The notes under the pieces are model-generated. The model had not been told where the DNA came from, ran no database searches, and was given only the letters and a program-made list of their open reading frames with translations. A DNA stretch of 64,000 nucleotides, taken from Deltaproteobacteria bacterium. Lineage in GTDB: Bacteria > Myxococcota > UBA727 > VGSZ01. This document shows, one piece after another, positions 15,996 through 23,765 of this stretch (positions are counted from its first letter, which is position 1; each line of letters starts with the position of its first letter). The stretch spans positions 62,001-126,000 of the forward strand of contig JACOUT010000008.1 in NCBI GenBank assembly GCA_016177705.1, read 5' to 3'. The position numbers and the translations under genes are program-made.

Positions 15996-16024
15996 ACTGT
16001 AACCACGCCATCGACGCGGTGGAA
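15996..16024 (-). promoter_or_regulatory. Promoter of the 6S RNA gene
   Basis: Minus strand: TTCCAC (16024-16019), 17-nt spacer, TACAGT (16001-15996). Transcription would begin near 15989-15990, exactly at the 5' strand of the closing stem. Confidence 0.6.
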
Positions 16025-16143
16025 CGCGTGAGACACCTCGGATCAGCTCCGCCTCACGCCCGATGTCGATCGCTTGCATTTCTTCGCGAGCCGGTGCGGC
16101 GGCGGATCAGCGCGCATCGGCATTGCGCAGGCCGGCACGTCGG

Positions 16144-16149
16144 TACAAC
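16144..16149 (+). promoter_or_regulatory. -10-like TACAAC before nnrS
   Basis: TACAAC ends 7 nt before the ATG at 16157, so the transcript would be leaderless or nearly so. No Shine-Dalgarno is visible. Confidence 0.4.
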
Positions 16150-16156
16150 CGGTGCC

Positions 16157-17371
16157 ATGTCCGACGGCTTGCTCAAGCTCGGTCGCCGCGCTCCCCAGGG
16201 GCGCGCCGGCGTCGCGCTCCTGCAGTCGGGTTTTCGCCCCTTCTTCTTGTTGGCGCCCGTCGCCGCTACGGTCGCGCTCGCCGGCTGGCTGTTGGTGCTC
16301 CACGGCAGGCTCGCGCTGCCCGGCGCGCTCAGCGGCGTCGACCTGCATGCGCACGAGATGGTGTTCGGCTTCGTGTGTGCGGTCATCGCCGGCTTCCTGC
16401 TCACGGCCGTCAAGAACTGGACGGGGCGGGCTCCGGCTCCGCCCCTCGTGCTCGGCGCGCTGGTGGCGCTCTACCTGCTCGGCCGTGTCGCCGTCGTCGC
16501 AGAGGCGATGGGTGCTTCCCGCGGTGTAGGCGCACTCGAGCTGGCGTTCTTGCCGCTGCTCGCGGTCGCCGTCGCGCGGCCCATCCTCGCCACCCGCAAC
16601 TGGCGCAACCTCGGCGTGGCCGCCATCGTCGCGCTGCTGGCGGTCGCCGACGTCCTGACCCACGTCGCGGCTTGGCGCGGCGACGTCGTGCTCGCCGCGT
16701 CGGCGCGCTCGGTGGCGCTGTTGCTGCCCTGCGTGCTCATCGCCGTCATCGGCGGGCGCGTGATCCCGATGTTCACCCGGAACGTGGTGCTCGAGCAGGG
16801 CGGCTTCGTGCGCGCGTCGACGGCGGTGGATCTCTGGGCGGTGGTGGCGATCGCTGCGGTCGCGCTGGTCGGCAGCGCGGCGCCCTGGTGGTCGCAGCTC
16901 GACCGCGTCGAGGCGGGGCTCTCGCTCGCCGCCGGTTCGCTCACGCTATGGCGCATGCGCGGCTGGTCGACGTTGCGCACGCGCACCGCGCCCCTCTTGT
17001 GGGTGCTGCACCTCGGCCACGCCTGTCTCGGCCTCGGGCTGCTCGCTCGTGGCGCAGCTCGCCTCGCGCCCGACGTGATACCGCCCTCGGCCGCCACGCA
17101 CCTTTTGGCCGCCGGTGCCATCGGCATGCTGTGCCTCGGCATGATGAGCCGCGTCGCGCTCGGCCACACTGGGCGCCCGCTGCTGGTACCGCGCGTCGCG
17201 GTCGCCGGCTATCTCGTCCTCGTGGTCGCGTTGGTGCTGCGGGTCGGTGCGAGCTGGCGGCCGGCGCTGCTCGACCCGTCGGCAGCCTCGTTCGCGCTGG
17301 CGTTCCTGCTGTTCCTGGCCGGCTACGCCGTGCTGCTGGTCCGGCCACGCGTCGACGGCGCGCCAGGCTGA
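16157..17371 (+). CDS. nnrS: NnrS family heme/copper membrane protein
   Basis: The 404-residue, twelve-TM product carries NnrS hallmarks: SGFRPFFLLAP (about 25), DLHAHEMVFGFVCAVIAGFLLTA with metal-ligand His residues (about 62-85), RVIPMFTRN (about 205) and GMMSRVALGHTGRPL (about 330). NnrS proteins are linked to nitric-oxide or nitrosative-stress tolerance, often beside denitrification genes; none are seen here. A much longer reading (from 15875) crosses the 6S locus and is rejected. The gene is followed almost at once (2 nt) by a HAD phosphatase. No clear FNR or NsrR box was found upstream. Confidence 0.88.
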   Translation: MSDGLLKLGRRAPQGRAGVALLQSGFRPFFLLAPVAATVALAGWLLVLHGRLALPGALSGVDLHAHEMVFGFVCAVIAGFLLTAVKNWTGRAPAPPLVLGALVALYLLGRVAVVAEAMGASRGVGALELAFLPLLAVAVARPILATRNWRNLGVAAIVALLAVADVLTHVAAWRGDVVLAASARSVALLLPCVLIAVIGGRVIPMFTRNVVLEQGGFVRASTAVDLWAVVAIAAVALVGSAAPWWSQLDRVEAGLSLAAGSLTLWRMRGWSTLRTRTAPLLWVLHLGHACLGLGLLARGAARLAPDVIPPSAATHLLAAGAIGMLCLGMMSRVALGHTGRPLLVPRVAVAGYLVLVVALVLRVGASWRPALLDPSAASFALAFLLFLAGYAVLLVRPRVDGAPG

Positions 17372-17372
17372 C

Positions 17373-18014
17373 ATGAGCGCACACCAGCTCACCGTGCTGT
17401 GGGATATCGATGGCACGCTGCTCGACGTGCGCGGCGCCGGTCGCCGCGCCTTCGTCGCGGCGGTGGCGCAGGTCTGGGGCGGCGCGCGCGACCTACGGGA
17501 CGTCAGCTTCGCCGGTGCCACCGACCTCGGTGTGTTGGCTCAGGTGCTCGAGCCCGCGCTGCTCGACGACGCGCGCACCGCCCGGTTCTTCGAGCAGCTC
17601 GGCCTCTCGTTGGCAGAAGAGCTGGCGGCCACGCCTGCGCGCGCCTGCTTCGCGGCGCGCGAGACCACGGCCGCGCTTGCCGCTCGCGGCGTCGCACAGG
17701 GGCTGCTCACCGGCAACGAGGAGCGCTGCGCGCGCCTGAAGCTGCGCTCGGCGGGCTTCGACGAGGCGTGGTTCACCTTCGGCGCCTACGGGCACGAGCA
17801 CGGCGATCGCGATCAGCTCGCCCGCCTGGCGGCGCGGCGTCGGCCCGGTCGCCACGTCGTCGTCGGCGACACGCCGCGCGACGTGCAGGCCGCTCGCGCC
17901 ATCGACGCGATCGCGATCGCGGTGTGCACCGGGTTTGCCGAGCGGCGCGCGCTCGTGGACGCGTGCCCCGACCACCTGCTCGACGATCTCTCCGGGCTGC
18001 TCGCGCTCTTGTGA
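17373..18014 (+). CDS. HAD-superfamily phosphatase
   Basis: This is a 213-residue HAD hydrolase with motif I LWDIDGTLLD (Asp nucleophile near residue 12), motif II LLTGNEERC, the Lys region KLRSAGF and motif IV VVVGDTPRDVQAA. The helical cap between residues 20 and 95 places it in subfamily I (phosphoglycolate-phosphatase-like). The substrate is unknown. It starts 2 bp after nnrS, so the two are co-transcribed. A GC hairpin follows the stop. Confidence 0.88.
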   Translation: MSAHQLTVLWDIDGTLLDVRGAGRRAFVAAVAQVWGGARDLRDVSFAGATDLGVLAQVLEPALLDDARTARFFEQLGLSLAEELAATPARACFAARETTAALAARGVAQGLLTGNEERCARLKLRSAGFDEAWFTFGAYGHEHGDRDQLARLAARRRPGRHVVVGDTPRDVQAARAIDAIAIAVCTGFAERRALVDACPDHLLDDLSGLLALL

Positions 18015-18017
18015 GGG

Positions 18018-18045
18018 CGCGGCGCACACGGAAACACGCGCCGCG
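18018..18045 (+). terminator. GC-rich hairpin after the HAD gene
   Basis: CGCGGCGC (18018-18025) and GCGCCGCG (18038-18045) form a perfect 8-bp stem with a 12-nt loop, 4 nt after the stop codon. There is no T-run, so efficiency as an intrinsic terminator is doubtful. Confidence 0.4.
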
Positions 18046-18084
18046 GCAAGCGCTGCGGAAAAGCGTCACATCTTGAGGCGGCGG

Positions 18085-18114
18085 TTCGCAGCTACCTCTA
18101 CGACGCGCTACGCT
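18085..18114 (+). promoter_or_regulatory. Promoter, leaderless type
   Basis: TTCGCA (18085-18090), 18-nt spacer, TACGCT (18109-18114), then 6 nt to the GTG at 18121. Confidence 0.5.
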
Positions 18115-18120
18115 GCGGCC

Positions 18121-19482
18121 GTGTCGGTTGATCACCTGCTCGATCAGCTGGTGGCCGCGGCGGCGATAAGCCCCGAGCATGCGCAGCTCGCGCGCGCGTT
18201 GCCGGCGAACGCCGCCTCGACGGCAGCCGGTCGCCTCGAGGCCTGTGGCCTCGACGGCGATCAGGTGCTCGCGGCCGTGGCGCAGGTGAGCGGCCTGCAG
18301 GTCGCGCCGGCGACGCTGATCGCGCGAGCGCGCCGCGTGATGGTCAAGGGAGGCGATCCGGTCGTGTTGCGACGCCTGCTGGCGTACCCGGCCGGCGCCG
18401 ACAAGACGCGCGTGCTGGACGTGCTGGTGGCGGATCCCGAGGCTGCCACCCACCTGCCGCACCTCGGCCTGCCCACCTACCGGGTCTGGCTCGCGCCGGA
18501 GCGCGTGGTGCGCGAGCTGATCGCCAAGCTGCCCGAGAGCGGCCCGGACGTCGTCACTGGCGTGGAAGACCAGATGCGCATGCTGCGCGCCATCGACTAC
18601 GACACCGCACCCGTGCACACCGGGCTCGAGCTCGGGGGCGCGGCGTCGGAGGAGCAGGAGCAGTTCGTCACCGCTCGCGATCTCGCCATCGCCCCCGACC
18701 GTGCACGAGAGGCGCCGGTCGCCGTGCCGCTGCCGCGACAGCACACGCCGCAGCCGGCGATGCGCGCAGGCGCACCCGTGCCGCGCACGGCGGCGACGCC
18801 GGCACACCTGCCGCGCGCGGCGACGCCGCCGGCAGCGCCTCCGCGCACCTTCACGCCGGGCACGGCCCCGGAGCCCCTACCGGTGCCGATGTCGCCGCGG
18901 CCGGCCGCTGCACCGCTGCCGGCGTCGTCGTCAGACATGGTGGCGGCGGCGGCCGACCTCCCGCCCGCGATCACACTGCTGCCGATGATGAAAGAGGTGC
19001 AGCCCGAGACCTACGCGCCGCTGCCGCGCGCCGAGCCGCTCGCCAAGCCGAACCATCCGGTGGAGGTGGTCGGCAAGAAGGGCGTGCTGGTACCGCTCCT
19101 AGTCGGCGGCGGCGTGGTGGCAGCCCTCGGCGTCGTCGCGGCCGTGCTGCTGCTTGGCAGGGAGCCGGCACCCGCGGGCGACGCCGCGCTCGAGCGGCAG
19201 CGTGAGCTGCTCAACAAGGCGCGCTCGCAGGCCGCTGCCGGCGATCACGCGTATGCCTATGCATCCTGCACCGACGCCATCGCCGCCAAGCCGGGCACCA
19301 CGCTCGCCGTCGACGCCGAGCTGATCTGCGCCAAAGAGCGGATCGAGCTGGGCGAGCGGCTCGATGCGGCCGCGTCGCTGCGATCGCTGATCGCGAGGCT
19401 GCCGACGACCGACGCGCGGCGCGCCCAAGCCGAGGAGCTGCTGCGCGGCATCGTCGGCGGTGCGCCAGCGCCGGCCCCGTAG
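18121..19482 (+). CDS. Membrane protein with GspE N-terminal-like domain
   Basis: The 453-residue product begins with about 150 residues reminiscent of the type II secretion GspE/MshE N-terminal domain (LLDQLVAAAAISPEHAQLAR, ALPANAAS, VLAAVAQVSGLQVAPATLI, RLLAYPAG, VLDVLVADPEA, HLPHLGLPTYRVWLAPE). There is no ATPase. It continues with a Pro/Ala-rich linker (about 195-290), one TM helix (LVPLLVGGGVVAALGVVAAVLLL, about 323-345) and a short TPR-like C-terminal part (ARSQAAAGDHAYAYASCTDA). The topology suggests a cytoplasmic sensor or binding domain (perhaps for a nucleotide, as MshEN domains bind c-di-GMP) tied to an extracytoplasmic helical domain. Function unknown. GTG, leaderless-type start. 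Confidence 0.7.
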   Translation: MSVDHLLDQLVAAAAISPEHAQLARALPANAASTAAGRLEACGLDGDQVLAAVAQVSGLQVAPATLIARARRVMVKGGDPVVLRRLLAYPAGADKTRVLDVLVADPEAATHLPHLGLPTYRVWLAPERVVRELIAKLPESGPDVVTGVEDQMRMLRAIDYDTAPVHTGLELGGAASEEQEQFVTARDLAIAPDRAREAPVAVPLPRQHTPQPAMRAGAPVPRTAATPAHLPRAATPPAAPPRTFTPGTAPEPLPVPMSPRPAAAPLPASSSDMVAAAADLPPAITLLPMMKEVQPETYAPLPRAEPLAKPNHPVEVVGKKGVLVPLLVGGGVVAALGVVAAVLLLGREPAPAGDAALERQRELLNKARSQAAAGDHAYAYASCTDAIAAKPGTTLAVDAELICAKERIELGERLDAAASLRSLIARLPTTDARRAQAEELLRGIVGGAPAPAP

Positions 19483-19503
19483 CGCCGGCCGCATCGTGTA
19501 CAG

Positions 19504-20742
19504 CTACAACAGGGCGTCGAGCGCGGCGCGGACGTCCGCGAGCAGGTCGTGCCAGCTCTCGATGCCGACCGACAGGCGCACCATGCCCTCGGTGATGCCT
19601 GCCTGGTCGAGCTGCGCGGTGGAGAGCTCCGAGTGCGTGGTGGTGCGCGGGTGGCACGCCAGGCTCTCGACGCCGCCGAGGCTGACCGCGTTCCTCGCGA
19701 TGGTGAGCGAGCGTAGAAACGTGAAGGCCGCCGGCCGCCCGCCTTTGAGCGACAGGGTGATGATGGCGCCTGGGTAGTCGCACTGCTTGTCACGGATGCG
19801 GCGCTGCTCGGGGTCCTTGAAGAGTGCCGGGTAGATCAGCTCTTCGACGGCGGGGTGATCGGCGAGCGCGGTCGCGATGCGAGCGGCGTTCTTGCTTTGT
19901 TTGTTCATGCGCAGCGGCACCGTCACCAGACGGCCATTCAGCATCCAGCACTCGTCGGGCTGGAGGATGTTGCCGAGCACCGCGCGCGTGCCGCGCAACT
20001 GCCCGATCAGCTCGGCGTCCTTGGCGAGCACCACGCCGGCCAGCAGGTCCGAGAAGCCCGACAGGTACTTGGTCGCTGAGTAGCAGACCAGATCGGCGCC
20101 CAGGGAGAGCGGGTGCTGGAAGGCGGGGCCGAGAAAGGTGTTGTCGACGGCGACCAGCGGGCGATCCGGGTGGGCATGGGCCGCCCGTGCCGCCGCTTCG
20201 ATGTCGCTCATGCGCAGCGTGGGGTTGGCGGGCGTCTCCACCAAGACCAGCTTGAGGTTCTTGGCCGCGGCGATGGCGGCGTCGAGCGCCTTGGCGTCGC
20301 CGGCGTCGACCGAAATCGCGCGCACGCCGAGCGGGGTCAGCAGCGCGTCGAGGAAGAGCTGCGTGCCGCCGTAGAGCGGCGACGTGTGCACCACGGTGCT
20401 GCCGGGCGGGCAGAAGGTGAGGAACACCGTGGTGATGGCTGCCATGCCGGAATTGAAGACCGCAGCATCGGTGGCGTCCCGCTCGAGTGGCACCACCTGG
20501 TCCTCGAGAAGCTGCGCGTTCGGGTGAGAGATGCGCGCGTAGATGAGGTCGACGTTCTCGCCGGGCGCGGGGCGCGCCTTGCCGAGCGCGATCTCGAACG
20601 CGCGCGCCGCCGACTCCGGGCTCGAGAACACGTAGGTGGAGCTGCGGAACACCGCGGGCCGCGCGGAGCCGACGGAGAGCGAGGGATCGTAGCCGCGGGT
20701 GAGCACCGCGGTCTCGGGGCGGACGACGTACTTGCGAGTCAT
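19504..20742 (-). CDS. Cys/Met-metabolism PLP enzyme (cystathionine gamma-synthase/lyase family)
   Basis: This is a 412-residue fold-type I PLP enzyme. Family marks are SGMAAITTVFL, SPLYGGTQLFL, VETPANPTLRMSDI, VDNTFLGPAFQHPLSLGADLV and the PLP-Lys motif YSATKYLSGF; SLGGVESLACHP and GMVRLSVGIES are near the end. Candidate activities are cystathionine gamma-synthase, gamma-lyase, methionine gamma-lyase or O-acylhomoserine sulfhydrylase; sequence alone does not decide. A slightly unusual N-terminus (RPETAVLTRGYDPS) is shared with methionine-gamma-lyase-like proteins. The start ATG has TATGCG 6 nt upstream and no Shine-Dalgarno. Confidence 0.9.
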   Translation of the reverse strand: MTRKYVVRPETAVLTRGYDPSLSVGSARPAVFRSSTYVFSSPESAARAFEIALGKARPAPGENVDLIYARISHPNAQLLEDQVVPLERDATDAAVFNSGMAAITTVFLTFCPPGSTVVHTSPLYGGTQLFLDALLTPLGVRAISVDAGDAKALDAAIAAAKNLKLVLVETPANPTLRMSDIEAAARAAHAHPDRPLVAVDNTFLGPAFQHPLSLGADLVCYSATKYLSGFSDLLAGVVLAKDAELIGQLRGTRAVLGNILQPDECWMLNGRLVTVPLRMNKQSKNAARIATALADHPAVEELIYPALFKDPEQRRIRDKQCDYPGAIITLSLKGGRPAAFTFLRSLTIARNAVSLGGVESLACHPRTTTHSELSTAQLDQAGITEGMVRLSVGIESWHDLLADVRAALDALL

Positions 20743-20748
20743 GGCTCG

Positions 20749-20777
20749 CGCATAGGACCCGCCCGACGGGAAGTCGA
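20749..20777 (-). promoter_or_regulatory. Promoter of the PLP-enzyme gene, leaderless type
   Basis: Minus strand: TCGACT (20777-20772), 17-nt spacer, TATGCG (20754-20749), 6 nt to the ATG. No SAM or SAH riboswitch is recognisable in this 92-bp gap. Confidence 0.45.
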
Positions 20778-20834
20778 GGGCATCAGCGTCCGCAACTCGA
20801 CCCGGCGGGGACACGTCACGTCGGGGCTGGCCTG

Positions 20835-21998
20835 CTAGCAGCCGCCCGGCCCGGTCTTCTGGTACAGCGTGCCCCCGATGGTCACGCCGGGGCCGTAGGC
20901 GCTCCGATCCGCTGGCCTCGTGCTCACCGAGAACGGCAGCGCCTCGCTCGCGCCGCTGCCGTAGGTGAGCGTGATGGTGCCCGACTGCGCGTCGCCCACC
21001 GCCGACCAACGGCCGCCCGAGCCGTGGTCTACCACCGCCGAGCCGCTGTCGCCGCTGCCGGCCATCTCGCCGCTTCTGCGAAACGCGCCGCTCTGGCAGA
21101 GCGTGATGCGCGCCTCGCGCGAGTACTGCCCGTCCTTGGACAGGTAGAACCACTGGTAGTCGCCGGCCAGCGTCGACACCTTGGGCGGCCGCGTGAAGCT
21201 GGCCGAGGCCGCGAGCGCGTCGGCGCGCGCCTTGACGGTGGCGAACTGCGGCGGCGTGGTCAGGCCGGCCACGACGGGCGCGCCGCCGAAGGGCGTCATC
21301 ACCGCGACGGTGCGGACCGACAGCTCGTTGCCCTGCGCGTCGGCGCCGGCGAGGTCGCCAGCGAGCGCCTGCCCGCCCTTGGCGGAGAACGGCGAGAGCG
21401 CGGTCGACGGCTGCGCGTTCATGCCGTTGTCGTGAAAGCCCTGCTGGAAGCCTTGCTCGAGGTCGGCGCGGGTCGCCGCCGGATAGAACCGCACCACGAT
21501 GAGCCCGGCTTCGGTGTCGCTGCCGGCGAGTACCAGCCCGTCCTTCTCGCCCGCCTTCCAGCCGCCCGGGATGGTGAAGGAGGCCCCCCAACCCTTCTGG
21601 GTGAAGGGCGTGCCCTTACCGACAGCCTTTGGGGCCGCGGCGACGGGCTTCGGGGGCGCAGCGGTCGGCGGCGCGGGAGCGGGTGCCGGTGCGCCGACCA
21701 CGCCGGTGGCGGCCGCGGGCGGGGCGCTGCCGACCCTGTGCAGCACCAGCGAGCTGCCGTCGACGTCGACGATGGTGAGCGCGCCGGCGACGATGGAGTA
21801 GCGCACCTGCTCGGTCTCGCCGTCGACGGTGAAGAACAGCGTGCCGTGCTCGGTGCGACAGCTACCGGCGTCGACGTCGAAGCGGCAAGCGCCGCCCTTC
21901 TGCACGGTGAGGCCGATGCCGCCGGGGCCCGACCACTGGCCGACCAGCGCCGGGTCGACGGCGGCGACGAGCAGGAGTGCGAGGGAGCAGGTGACCAT
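20835..21998 (-). CDS. Secreted protein of unknown function
   Basis: The 387-residue product has a short signal peptide (MVTCSLALLLVAAVDPA). Residues 15-85 form a small beta domain ('ALVGQWSGPGGIGLTVQKGGACRFD...YSIVAGALTIVDVDGSSLVLHRV') that resembles lipocalin-like or 'extracellular' repeats. A Pro/Ala linker (about 90-125) is followed by a beta-rich domain (TQKGWGASFTIPGGWKAGEKDGLVLAGSD) and a final domain (LAGDYQWFYLSKDGQYSREARITLC) similar in layout to the first. I cannot assign a function. CGGAG precedes the ATG. The similar 'plain beta domain' opening recurs in the TPR protein at 23766, suggesting a lineage-specific family. Confidence 0.65.
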   Translation of the reverse strand: MVTCSLALLLVAAVDPALVGQWSGPGGIGLTVQKGGACRFDVDAGSCRTEHGTLFFTVDGETEQVRYSIVAGALTIVDVDGSSLVLHRVGSAPPAAATGVVGAPAPAPAPPTAAPPKPVAAAPKAVGKGTPFTQKGWGASFTIPGGWKAGEKDGLVLAGSDTEAGLIVVRFYPAATRADLEQGFQQGFHDNGMNAQPSTALSPFSAKGGQALAGDLAGADAQGNELSVRTVAVMTPFGGAPVVAGLTTPPQFATVKARADALAASASFTRPPKVSTLAGDYQWFYLSKDGQYSREARITLCQSGAFRRSGEMAGSGDSGSAVVDHGSGGRWSAVGDAQSGTITLTYGSGASEALPFSVSTRPADRSAYGPGVTIGGTLYQKTGPGGC

Positions 21999-22060
21999 GG
22001 TGACTCCGGTGGCGCTGCGCGACGGTACCGCAATCGAGGTGCGGTGGACGCCGGTCCTGC

Positions 22061-22066
22061 TACGCT
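22061..22066 (+). promoter_or_regulatory. -10-like TACGCT before the nucleotidase gene
   Basis: TACGCT ends 8 nt before the ATG at 22075, so a leaderless or 1-2 nt leader transcript is expected. Confidence 0.4.
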
Positions 22067-22074
22067 GCCGCCCG

Positions 22075-23757
22075 ATGCGCGCGTACTACATGCTGGCCTC
22101 CGTTTGGACCGCTGCCCTTCTGCTCGCGGCCGCGCCGGCCGGTGCGGTTTCAGTCACCGTCGTCGCCACTACCGACCTTCATGGGCGCGTGGGCCGCACC
22201 ACCGCACTCGCCGGCTATCTGAAGGTGCTGCGCGCAAAGACGACGGTGCTGTTGGTGGACGCCGGCGACATGTTCCAGGGCACGCTCGAGTCGAACCCCA
22301 ACGAGGGCGAGAGCGTGGTCACCGCCTACAACGCGCTCGGCTACGATGCCGTCGCCATCGGCAACCACGAGTTCGACTTCGGGCCGGCGGGGCCGCAGTC
22401 GGTGCCGCGCACGCCCACGGACGACGCGCGCGGCGCACTCAAGGCGCGCGCGGCGCAGGCGCACTTCCCGTTCCTCGCCGCCAACCTGATCGACGTGAAG
22501 ACGGGCGCGCCGGTCGACTGGCCGAACACACAGCCCTCGGCGCTGATCGAGAAGAAGGCCGGCAAGGCGCGCCTCAAGATCGGCGTCATCGGCGTCTCGA
22601 GCTTCGAGACGCCCAAGACCACCATGGCCTCGAACTTCGTGGGCCTGAAGATGAGCCCGCTCGCCGACACCATCACGCGCGAGGCCGAGGCGCTGCGCGC
22701 GCGTGGCGCCTCGCTGGTGGTGGTGGCAGCGCATGCCGGCGGCAAGTGCGGGCGCGTCGACGTGCCTACTGATCTATCGAGCTGCGACACCGGCGAGGAG
22801 GTGTTCGAGCTGGCGCGCGCATTGCCCCCTGGCGCAGTCGACCTGATCGCCGCAGGTCACTCCCACCAACAGGTGGCGCACCTGGTCAACGACATCCCGG
22901 TGGTGCAGGCGTGGGCCAACGGGCAGGGCTTCTCGCGCGTCGACTTCGAGGTGGCCGTCGGCAAGAAGGGCGGGCGCGCGCGCCTGATCAAGCTGCACCC
23001 GCCGCGCAACTTGTGCGCAGCAGATGCCGAGCCGTGCGCGCTCGAGAACTACGAGGGGCACCCCGTGCACGCAGACGCCGCGCTCCAGCGCACCATCGAG
23101 CCGTGGCTCACCACCGCGGCGGCGATGAAGGCGAAGAAGATCGGGGTCACCGCGCGAGGCGCGGTGACGCGCAGCTACGACGACGAGAGCCTGCTCGGCA
23201 ACCTGTTTGCCGACGTCATCCTCGAGTCGTCGAGCGGCGCCGACGTGGCGCTGATGAACGGTGGCGGCATCCGTGCCGACCTGCCGGCAGGTGAGCTGAC
23301 CTACGGCCACGTCTTCGAGGCCATGCCGTTCGACAACCGTCTGGCGGTGATCCGCACGCGCGGTAGCGACCTGCGCAAGTGGCTGCAGAACAAGCTGTCG
23401 TCGAAGAAGGGCGGCTTCCTGTCGATCGCCGGCGTGCAGGTCGAGGTCGCCTGCAACGGCAGCAAGGCGGGCGTCACCATGACGCGCCCCGACGGCCGCG
23501 CCATCACCGACGACGAGCCGGTGGCCATCGCCACCACCGACTTCCTGGCGAGCGGCGGTGAGAGCTTCCGGCTGCCGGACGCCACCACCAGCCTCGACGA
23601 GGGTGAGCTGGTGCGCGATCGCCTGGTCGCGTCGTTCCAGCGGCGCAAAGTGCTGAAGGCTCCCGATCCCTCCGTCTACGACCGCGCGCGGCCGCGCTTC
23701 GCCGCCATCGACGGCCAGAACCCCCGCTGCGGCAAGCGCGAGCAGGCGGTACGCTGA
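22075..23757 (+). CDS. Periplasmic 5'-nucleotidase/2',3'-cyclic phosphodiesterase (UshA-like)
   Basis: The 560-residue product has a signal peptide (MRAYYMLASVWTAALLLAAAPAGA). The N-terminal calcineurin-like metallophosphoesterase domain shows TTDLHGR, VDAGDMFQG, IGNHEFDFG, VVAAHAG and AAGHSHQQV, i.e. all five metal-binding blocks. The C-terminal 5'-nucleotidase domain begins near residue 370 (LLGNLFADVILE, ALMNGGGIRADL, MPFDNRLAVIRTRGSDLRKWL, FLSIAGVQVE). It probably scavenges extracellular nucleotides in the periplasm. The gap to the next gene is 8 bp. Confidence 0.92.
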   Translation: MRAYYMLASVWTAALLLAAAPAGAVSVTVVATTDLHGRVGRTTALAGYLKVLRAKTTVLLVDAGDMFQGTLESNPNEGESVVTAYNALGYDAVAIGNHEFDFGPAGPQSVPRTPTDDARGALKARAAQAHFPFLAANLIDVKTGAPVDWPNTQPSALIEKKAGKARLKIGVIGVSSFETPKTTMASNFVGLKMSPLADTITREAEALRARGASLVVVAAHAGGKCGRVDVPTDLSSCDTGEEVFELARALPPGAVDLIAAGHSHQQVAHLVNDIPVVQAWANGQGFSRVDFEVAVGKKGGRARLIKLHPPRNLCAADAEPCALENYEGHPVHADAALQRTIEPWLTTAAAMKAKKIGVTARGAVTRSYDDESLLGNLFADVILESSSGADVALMNGGGIRADLPAGELTYGHVFEAMPFDNRLAVIRTRGSDLRKWLQNKLSSKKGGFLSIAGVQVEVACNGSKAGVTMTRPDGRAITDDEPVAIATTDFLASGGESFRLPDATTSLDEGELVRDRLVASFQRRKVLKAPDPSVYDRARPRFAAIDGQNPRCGKREQAVR

Positions 23758-23765
23758 GGCCATCG

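Noticed and set aside
15875..16156. N-terminal extension of the nnrS frame by 94 codons
   Set aside because: The extra part overlaps the 6S RNA and its promoter, has no NnrS similarity, and the ATG at 16157 begins the usual family N-terminus.
16041..16156. FNR/NNR or NsrR binding site upstream of nnrS
   Set aside because: No TTGAT-N4-ATCAA element exists and the partial TTGCATTT half-site lacks a symmetrical partner.
20743..20834. SAM or SAH riboswitch before the Cys/Met PLP-enzyme gene
   Set aside because: The gap is only 92 bp, no conserved aptamer blocks can be seen, and a -10-like hexamer lies 6 nt from the ATG, leaving no leader.
23750..23755. TACGCT upstream of the TPR-protein gene as a leaderless promoter
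   Set aside because: The gap to the ATG is 10 nt, longer than the 6-8 nt of the pattern, and the gene is only 8 bp behind the nucleotidase gene, so co-transcription is simpler.
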